Assembly: GCA_018141785.1 (NCBI GenBank)
Contig: CP073341.1
Coordinates: forward strand, 558,001 to 622,000
Length of the DNA: 64,000 bases
Reading direction: 5' to 3'
Origin: Candidatus Paraprochloron terpiosi LD05
GTDB lineage: Bacteria > Cyanobacteriota > Cyanobacteriia > Cyanobacteriales > Prochloraceae
The translations under genes were made by a program, and so were the position numbers. Positions 58,112-64,000 of this stretch are shown in pieces (position 1 is the stretch's first letter; the number at the start of each line of letters is the position of its first letter). The notes under the pieces are model-generated. The model was given only the letters and a program-made list of their open reading frames with translations, searched no databases and was not told the origin of the DNA.

Positions 58112-58737
58112 GGTAACAGTTCCGGTTTCACTCGCTGGAGAAAAGAAACTAACATGGTGGTAAAGATTCCTTCTATACCCATTTGGATTGAGTAACCCAC
58201 CATTGATGCGTAAATTGCTTTTTGTTCCATTTGGGCGTCAATATCGGCGGAAATGGTGGTAATAACGAGTAAGGTAAAGGCGATCGCTGTTATCCCAAAA
58301 CCTCCTGCACCAGCTAAGAATGCCCAAACTTGCTTCCAGATCGGTTGTCTTAGCCTATAGGATATTTGGAAAATGTAATAAGCAAGGAGTGCGGGAATGC
58401 CCAGGAGCGCTCCATTTACCCCTAAAGTAGATAAACCCCCATGGTTCCACATGACTGCTTGCAAGAAGAGTCCGATGAGAATGGCACAGAAAGCGTAATA
58501 ACCCAACAACACTCCCATTAACCCATTTAGTACTAAATGAATGCTGCTGGGGGGCAGGGGAATGTGAATGGAAGAAATGACAAAAAAAGCTGCTGCCAGG
58601 AGGGATGCTTTGATCATATGCTCTCGGGGATTTTTTTGCTTATTTATCTGGCGTAAGGAATACCAAGTCATACCTCCTGTGATTCCATAACCTGCTATAC
58701 AGATGTTTGGGGGCAGTAAACCGTCCGCAATGTGCAT
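58108..58737 (-). CDS. cbiM: ECF transporter substrate-specific subunit (CbiM/NikM)
   Basis: About 209 residues from the ATG at 58737. The N-terminal MHIADG is the metal-binding start of CbiM/NikM: the free N-terminal Met and His2 co-ordinate Ni or Co. Several membrane segments follow. A longer start at 58791 would bury that motif, so it is rejected. The ATG overlaps the preceding stop codon by one base. Confidence 0.95.
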   Translation of the reverse strand: MHIADGLLPPNICIAGYGITGGMTWYSLRQINKQKNPREHMIKASLLAAAFFVISSIHIPLPPSSIHLVLNGLMGVLLGYYAFCAILIGLFLQAVMWNHGGLSTLGVNGALLGIPALLAYYIFQISYRLRQPIWKQVWAFLAGAGGFGITAIAFTLLVITTISADIDAQMEQKAIYASMVGYSIQMGIEGIFTTMLVSFLQRVKPELLP

Positions 58738-59189
58738 TATTTCCCCTTTTTTTTCCGTGCAAAGAACAAACCAGTGCCCACAAATCCCCACACCACGGAA
58801 CCTGCCATCACTAGCTTCTGTAGGGGTTCCCCTCCTGTCCTGGGTGAGGAGAAGGGAGTCTCAGTTTCTGCTCCTAAGGGGATAGAGATGATGGTACCGT
58901 GACCAGAAGAGCGTACTTTAACGTCCCAGTTTCCTGTTTGGTCGAAGTCTGGGGTAAAAGTAAAGTAGCCTTTTTCATCGGTGATTCCTCTAACCCAAGG
59001 AGTAGAAGGGTTGTTGGGTTCATAGACCACCACTTGAGCATTAGCCATGGGTTCCCCACCATCATAGGTAGCTTGAATCTGGATAGCAGTAGTTTTGCGG
59101 TACTGGATTTTGCTGCCATGAGCAAAAGATTGCCCTGTCCAACTCATCATGGATATAGTAACAAGGGAGATAAGAGATTGCCATTTCAT
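58737..59189 (-). CDS. NikL-like accessory subunit of the nickel transporter
   Basis: About 150 residues. A signal peptide (LISLVTISMMSW...SFA), then a beta-rich carboxypeptidase-regulatory-like domain (IQIQATYDGGEPMANAQVVV, DEKGYFTFTPD) and a C-terminal anchor (VVWGFVGTGLFFARKKK). This is the NikL plan of Ni-type ECF transporters, which favours nickel as the substrate. Start at the ATG at 59189. Confidence 0.82.
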   Translation of the reverse strand: MKWQSLISLVTISMMSWTGQSFAHGSKIQYRKTTAIQIQATYDGGEPMANAQVVVYEPNNPSTPWVRGITDEKGYFTFTPDFDQTGNWDVKVRSSGHGTIISIPLGAETETPFSSPRTGGEPLQKLVMAGSVVWGFVGTGLFFARKKKGK

Positions 59190-59202
59190 TAGTTCTTGGT
59201 GG

Positions 59203-59964
59203 TTATTGTACTTGACAATGGCCTTCACCGACATGACCTAAAGCTTCTATGGCTGAAGAGAGAGTTTGATAATGGGATTGTCGGAGTTTTTGCTTTAAGG
59301 TGAACATGTCTACTTTCAAGGTACCATTGCTCCCTAGATCTGCTATTGGTTGAAAACCTAGAGATTCGGTATTAATACTCTCTTGGGCTGCCATATTACC
59401 GTCCCCAAAGATGTGGTCGAAGTGAAGGGTTATTTCAACTTCAGCTTCCCCGTTGGCTTTCAGTATACCTTTCCTTTCTTCTCCCACATATTCGCCGCAG
59501 ATGTATTTAAGTTCAGGGTTTAATTCTAGCATAAAATCAATGGTTTTTCCGTCTTTTTCCGCCCTGCCATCTAATATTAGAGGGTTACTTAGTTGCCAGG
59601 ATAAGGCATTGTAAATCCCTGCTGGTGCGGGCAACCGCTGTACTACTATAACTTTTGCTGCGGCTAAATCCACAGTTTTGGAGGCATCTAAAAGGACTAC
59701 AGTATCTGTTGCATTGATTGCCTCGTCTTGATTGGGGGAAAAAGGGGCATTTGTTTGGTAAGCTTTTACATTGGCTAGGGTAACATGAACATGGTTGAAG
59801 TCAATCTTCCAGCCGTCTTTAGAGAGTAAACCCTGACGAACAAAATCTTCCCCATTAGCTACGAGTACAAGGGTTCCTTCTTCGTTGGATGTCTTATTTA
59901 TTGTGCAGCCAAAGGAGAAGTTTAACATTAATACAGTCAAGGTGGCTAACCAAAGTTTGAGCAT
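59203..59964 (-). CDS. MbnP-like lipoprotein at the head of the metal operon
   Basis: A 253-residue protein with a lipobox (LNFSFGC, Cys20). The rest resembles MbnP-type periplasmic metal-handling proteins (DFNHVHVTLANVKAYQT, LELNPELKYICGEYVG, TLHFDHIFGDGN) with several His and acidic residues. The next gene begins 14 bases later, so it heads lipoprotein-NikL-CbiM-CbiQ-CbiO. It may bind nickel before transport; inferred from context. Confidence 0.72.
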   Translation of the reverse strand: MLKLWLATLTVLMLNFSFGCTINKTSNEEGTLVLVANGEDFVRQGLLSKDGWKIDFNHVHVTLANVKAYQTNAPFSPNQDEAINATDTVVLLDASKTVDLAAAKVIVVQRLPAPAGIYNALSWQLSNPLILDGRAEKDGKTIDFMLELNPELKYICGEYVGEERKGILKANGEAEVEITLHFDHIFGDGNMAAQESINTESLGFQPIADLGSNGTLKVDMFTLKQKLRQSHYQTLSSAIEALGHVGEGHCQVQ

Positions 59965-60191
59965 CCGCTATAGGTGAAATAGTTATTCAATATATTCTTA
60001 CTCTTTTTGTTGAGTTTTGGCAATAGCCTTAGGGGCATTTGGGAACATTTTTAGATTTATTTAAACTTTTGTTCAATCAACAATACAAGGTCAGCAGGTT
60101 TTGCGCGGAAGGACTGATTGTTAAGTTATATTAATTTTTCCGCTGCATTTTAAACTTTTGTGTTAACATGCATGTTGAAAGGGGGTGGAAA

Positions 60192-60482
60192 ATGGTGACC
60201 TATGGGGCGATCGCTGGTTTGACTCTAGCAGCTGTTGTTGCCCCGCCCGCGAATAAATTGCGGGCCAATAGGGAGGGGTACCCAGGAAATTTGTTACACA
60301 TGCCGAAGGCGGACGCCGGATCGCCTTACTATCTCAAAGCTGTGTTTAGTACATATGAACGTACTATAGTGCCAGATGAGGATAAGTCCGTAGCTTGCTC
60401 ATCAAACTGCTCTCTTGCCTCCTCTATCGTTTTTTGTTTCTTCTTTTTCCGTGAATCTTCATCGTCCCATTGCTCACAATAA
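60192..60482 (+). CDS. Uncertain small protein opposite the NACHT gene
   Basis: The frame from the ATG at 60192 begins VTYGAIAGLTLAAVVAPPAN, a hydrophobic N-terminus, then passes through a GCCGAAGGCGGACGCCGG repeat and 150 bases antisense to the large gene. The first 30 codons may be a truncated membrane or signal segment. Weak support. Confidence 0.25.
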   Translation: MVTYGAIAGLTLAAVVAPPANKLRANREGYPGNLLHMPKADAGSPYYLKAVFSTYERTIVPDEDKSVACSSNCSLASSIVFCFFFFRESSSSHCSQ

Positions 60483-63400
60483 AACCAGCCTACTAAGTAC
60501 AACCCATAGGGACAAGTATTATCTGCCAGATACCGCTCAACAAGCTGGGTCTTCATTGCTGTTTGAACTTCCCCATGCCAACAACCTTTCACTTCAATAA
60601 TCACGGTTACCGAATCATAGGTTCCACTATTTGGATGTTTTAGGATAGCATCAACCTGAATATCTGTTCGTTCTCCAGGATTACCTCCACAGTTACGCCT
60701 TAGTTCTACTTCGCGATTAACAATAATGCCTCGGGATTTCAAGTCTCTATCAAGGAAGCGCTTTACATAGTCTGAAAAATCATTTTCATCTACAGGTTTG
60801 AAAGATTTATCCCCTACCTTATCCCATAAATCCCTAGCAGCAGGAGTTTCCCCTTGAAGCTCTTGTTGGAGGCGATTAAGGGCCTCAATCAATACCTCAA
60901 GAAGTTGATCGCCATTCTGAACCAGCCGTAGATTTGAATTAAGGATAAGCCGAAGAACCTCTTCAGGTTTCGGAGGTTGCCAGGTTTGACGACGTGCTAA
61001 AATCTCAGCTTCCAGCAGCCTCGGTTGTAATAGCTCTTTCTGCTCTGTAGAGCTCTTAGAAATGATTTTTCTCAGTGCATCACAGGCTTCTGGAGTTCCA
61101 CGCTCTTGAAGACTTTTTAGAAGATGCTGTTTCCACATCTTGATACTATCACTTTTCTCCATTACTGATATTGTTATACCTGCTAATTTTTTATTTTTCC
61201 TATCACTGATTTCCTTGATAGCAGCAGGTTTTTCAGTCTCTGGGTATTGCTGAGAAAGAAGAATATAAAAATCAGCTACATAGTCTTCTTTAAGTTGCCG
61301 TTCAATTTTCCCTTGAAGGGGCTGTTGGAATGGAATAGATTCTAATACTTCCCGACAAAATTTATCATCTTGCTGTATTGCAGACCATAGAGTTGACCAG
61401 CTCGAATTATCAGAGTGACTCGCCAGCATACGAGCCGCGACAATTGCTTTATGCCTGGCTTCTCCAGCTTCAGGTACTGGTGTCACGAGAAAAGACATGG
61501 CGATGGACTTAGCTTGATCAACTTCTTTCTCGAAGAGATCCGTTAGCAAAATCTCCAATATGCCAGCATTCAAGTCCTTACCTTGAACTTTGTGGAAAAT
61601 TGAACTGGCTAGGCACTGCTCCAATAAATCACTGATTAGTCTATAGATATTATGAGTATAATAAGTACGAGGCCGGTAGTTTTTTTGAAGCATCAAAACA
61701 ATTAGTGTTTCCAGGAATTCCTCTGAGGCCTTTTGATATGCTGCTCTCACTATCTTTTGACAAAATTTATCTTGGCTCTCTGTAGATTTATGAATCAAAC
61801 TTATAGATCTAAGAAGAGCGGGGAGCCACTTCTTCCATGTATCAAGAGAAATCGTTGAGATAAACTCGGGCTCTTGTTTTGATAGGAGATACAGTGCTTG
61901 GTAGCCTGCAAACGGAATTTGAGAGAAATCATTTGTTCTAATCCATGTCAGAGTTTTAGGGTCTCCGGCATCAAGGTAATCCTTTGCGGTTTTGATAATC
62001 CTCGCTCTTGTACCTGCTTCCGCTTCTGTCCATCCAGGAAATTCTGTTATATTTGGTTTAAAGCTGGTTGGTCCTAATGTCATTGCGCAGCATATCCCCC
62101 ACCATAGTTCAGGGTGTCCTGCTTCGATTGTCTTTAAAGTTGCGAGGACTCTTTGCTGGAGTGGTGGGTCGGGGCGAGGTTTTGGTTCGGGCAGCGTCCA
62201 ATATTTTAGACATTTTAGATAGTCGGTTTTTGCTTGCTTTGCTCTCTCTGAATTGAGCTCAATTGGGGTGATGTCAGATTCAAACTCCGCTCTTATTACT
62301 GAATTGTGTTGGCAGGCTTTTAAAATAGCATCAATATGCCCTGTATCTTGCCAACCCAGGTGGTTGTAGGATAGGCGTAGAAGCTTGACCCAGATATGAG
62401 CAGCTTCCTCAGATTTTGCTGATATCACATGGTCAATGATCCAAGGTATGTTTTTTAATCTAACAGCGTAGACAAAACATTTTGATTTTGAAATTAAAAT
62501 TAACGAAACTATTTTTTCTATTAGTTTCTGACACTTCCCATCAAAATCATTGAAATAAAGTTCAATTTCTTCGTCATCGCTAAGAATATAACCCTTATTG
62601 AGCCTGATTATTACTACTTTGGCGAAAGCTTCAAGCACATCGGGCCGATCGCAGTTCTGCCAGGCTTTCGACATTACTAAATCAAAAAGCTCCCTAAATG
62701 GGTAGCTCAAACTGTATGTGAGAGCCGGATCTTCCCCTAACCATCCGAGCACTCTTGGGATATCCTCAATCGGCAATACCTCGGCCAGGCTCTTCGCAAT
62801 GAACTCTGAATAAACTAAACCTCTACATTGGGATTTCGGCTCTGTGATGTTGTTCAGTAATTCTTCCACGGTCATATGGTGGGGAAAAATTGCTTGCAGT
62901 GCATAGCCTTTGAGGACATCTTCTGGATCTTCCTGGTGGTGGGTGATTGCCAAAGGTTTCAATTTTCCTTTATGTTCTTCATCTCCAATTTGAACTAGGG
63001 TTTGGGCGGCGTTGTACCGAATCCAGTAGGGCTGGGATGAGTCCAGGGTTACATTTACAAGATCAGGTTGAATGGCTTTGATACTGCAAGCTCTGGCAAT
63101 ATCAATCGCCACCAATCTCGATGACTCATGTTTAGTGGAGTTAGCAATGTAATCCTGAAGTTGAGCCTCTAAACCTGAGTGATTTAAGTGCTGATATTCA
63201 GACAATCTGTAACAGTAGGGCAACCTGGCTTGGTCATATGCCTTCAGTAGAGATTTAGTAATAACCGCTTTGTCAGCATCAGTAGCTGTTGAGATATCAC
63301 CCCGAAGCAAAACATCTGGATCTGTTTTTGCAATCTCCTGAAACACATCAGGAATCATGCTGGCGAGCCAAGCAGCGGTTTCATGCAATTGAGGAACAAC

Positions 63401-64000
63401 CCTGTTATCAGGATGAATAATTAGATTCTTAATCTGCTCCAACTTCAAGTTGTGCTGTTTCAAATACCAAGAGGCTAAAAATTCAGCATATGTTCGGTGA
63501 GCAAACCCTATTCGATGGTTACTTCCTGATGCAGAGAACAACCCGGTTATGGCAAAAACCTCTCTGATACAAGCTTCATTCACATCAAAATCTTGCTCAT
63601 CAGCCTTTTCCTTGTCTATATATAGATCGGAAAGTGGGATGTCAGAACTAGGCATCTGCCCGTAATCTGGACTTTTCCAGACAGCAGATCGATTGGAAAA
63701 CAACATTACAGCGGCAATTCGACCCGCCACAATCATTCTTTTCTTTGGAGATAGTTGCCCTGTAAAGCCTGCATCCCGTCGATCATCGTTGAATTCTTCA
63801 CAAAGTTGTAGACAGCCTTGCTGGTATAGTTCGACTTGAGAGGAAGGCAACTGTTTTTGTTGACGATAAAGACCTAGGAGTAACTTAAGGGTAATTGGCT
63901 TGCTGGCGAGAGGAATGGCATTTTTCTTGACAATCTCATTGAAAAAAGCGTCAGAATCAATATGATTTTGCTGCGCTGCTTCAATCACATCAGCTTTACC
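60329..64000 (-). CDS. NACHT/STAND-type protein with C-terminal PD-(D/E)xK-like domain (partial)
   Basis: An open frame of more than 1,220 codons running off the window end, so the P-loop part is not visible. The visible N-terminal part has ASKPITLKLLLGLY and FAHRTYAEFLASWYL, the helical/winged-helix end of NACHT ATPases. Then come about 850 residues of helical HEAT-like repeats (LVAIDIARACSIKAIQ, ARYNAAQTLVQIGDEE-type). The last 120 residues have ERTDIQVDAI (near visible residue 1110) and VIIEVKG (near 1133), the D and ExK of a restriction-like nuclease, then QLVERYLADN. By domain plan it is a candidate antiphage NLR-like effector. Confidence 0.8.
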   Translation of the reverse strand, partial: GKADVIEAAQQNHIDSDAFFNEIVKKNAIPLASKPITLKLLLGLYRQQKQLPSSQVELYQQGCLQLCEEFNDDRRDAGFTGQLSPKKRMIVAGRIAAVMLFSNRSAVWKSPDYGQMPSSDIPLSDLYIDKEKADEQDFDVNEACIREVFAITGLFSASGSNHRIGFAHRTYAEFLASWYLKQHNLKLEQIKNLIIHPDNRVVPQLHETAAWLASMIPDVFQEIAKTDPDVLLRGDISTATDADKAVITKSLLKAYDQARLPYCYRLSEYQHLNHSGLEAQLQDYIANSTKHESSRLVAIDIARACSIKAIQPDLVNVTLDSSQPYWIRYNAAQTLVQIGDEEHKGKLKPLAITHHQEDPEDVLKGYALQAIFPHHMTVEELLNNITEPKSQCRGLVYSEFIAKSLAEVLPIEDIPRVLGWLGEDPALTYSLSYPFRELFDLVMSKAWQNCDRPDVLEAFAKVVIIRLNKGYILSDDEEIELYFNDFDGKCQKLIEKIVSLILISKSKCFVYAVRLKNIPWIIDHVISAKSEEAAHIWVKLLRLSYNHLGWQDTGHIDAILKACQHNSVIRAEFESDITPIELNSERAKQAKTDYLKCLKYWTLPEPKPRPDPPLQQRVLATLKTIEAGHPELWWGICCAMTLGPTSFKPNITEFPGWTEAEAGTRARIIKTAKDYLDAGDPKTLTWIRTNDFSQIPFAGYQALYLLSKQEPEFISTISLDTWKKWLPALLRSISLIHKSTESQDKFCQKIVRAAYQKASEEFLETLIVLMLQKNYRPRTYYTHNIYRLISDLLEQCLASSIFHKVQGKDLNAGILEILLTDLFEKEVDQAKSIAMSFLVTPVPEAGEARHKAIVAARMLASHSDNSSWSTLWSAIQQDDKFCREVLESIPFQQPLQGKIERQLKEDYVADFYILLSQQYPETEKPAAIKEISDRKNKKLAGITISVMEKSDSIKMWKQHLLKSLQERGTPEACDALRKIISKSSTEQKELLQPRLLEAEILARRQTWQPPKPEEVLRLILNSNLRLVQNGDQLLEVLIEALNRLQQELQGETPAARDLWDKVGDKSFKPVDENDFSDYVKRFLDRDLKSRGIIVNREVELRRNCGGNPGERTDIQVDAILKHPNSGTYDSVTVIIEVKGCWHGEVQTAMKTQLVERYLADNTCPYGLYLVGWFYCEQWDDEDSRKKKKQKTIEEAREQFDEQATDLSSSGTIVRSYVLNTALR

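Noticed and set aside
59965-60167. Cobalamin or nickel riboswitch upstream of the ECF operon
   Set aside because: I see no B12-box or NiCo-type stems in the 200 bases before the lipoprotein gene.

Overview
The window is chromosomal DNA of a cyanobacterium. The palindrome GCGATCGC (HIP1) recurs throughout. The gene set is also typical of the phylum: a Tic20-family protein, a Dps-type ferritin, a SigF-like sigma factor, tig-clpP-clpX, DUF6464 and DUF6887/6888-like proteins, Uma2 nucleases, a DnaK with a long charged tail, and hopanoid genes. Species cannot be fixed from the sequence.

Layout. 1-5.4 kb: the 5' part of asd (reverse strand), then tig-clpP-clpX and an alpha/beta hydrolase. 5.4-6.1 kb: a hicA-hicB-ribbon-helix-helix cassette. 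6.2-14 kb: hpnH, aminopeptidase P, a Uma2 protein, dps, a 2Fe-2S ferredoxin-like protein, a squalene-synthase-like gene and an iron-type ABC ATPase. 14-22.6 kb: an accessory strip with two DUF6888/DUF6887-like modules, a DUF2887-type gene with a stop, Uma2 genes, a GTPase split by a stop, murG, a ParM-like/RHH pair, a frameshifted coiled-coil gene and a Uma2 pseudogene. 22.6-30.4 kb: dnaK-dnaJ, rplU-rpmA, hupE, a frameshifted surface-type protein and lgt. 30.4-34.6 kb: mostly decayed genes (HicB, TPR, ADP-ribosylglycohydrolase, sulfotransferase with MITEs) around an HpnG-like phosphorylase. 34.6-37.7 kb: a three-gene cluster (saccharopine-dehydrogenase-like, methyltransferase, hydrolase) between two inverted copies of one MITE. 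37.9-41 kb: hpnB and shc, divergent. 41-53 kb: tRNA-Leu, M48 protease, an IscA-type protein, aroQ, a broken tnpB, cinA, a WecA-like gene, glyA, tic20, an FAH-family gene, rpsF and a Bax inhibitor. 53-56.6 kb: sigF with a stop codon, an m5C methyltransferase plus Bpu10I-like endonuclease, and mazEF remains. 56.5-60 kb: an ECF nickel/cobalt transporter operon. 60.3-64 kb: the C-terminal 1.2 kaa of a NACHT-type protein ending in a PD-(D/E)xK-like nuclease domain, cut by the window edge.

How the genes work together. hpnH, the squalene-synthase-like gene, the HpnG-like phosphorylase, hpnB and shc form a nearly complete but dispersed hopanoid pathway. tig-clpP-clpX and dnaK-dnaJ are proteostasis units. 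The cbi-type operon (with hupE elsewhere) points to nickel or cobalt uptake. Defence and addiction functions are many, and about half of them are broken.

The most unusual overall feature is the number of recently broken genes. At least six carry one or two in-frame stops in otherwise intact frames, and several carry a single frameshift, three of them at homopolymer runs. This is either real gene decay or, for the homopolymer cases, sequencing error. All functional calls come from reading the translated sequences; no database search was run.
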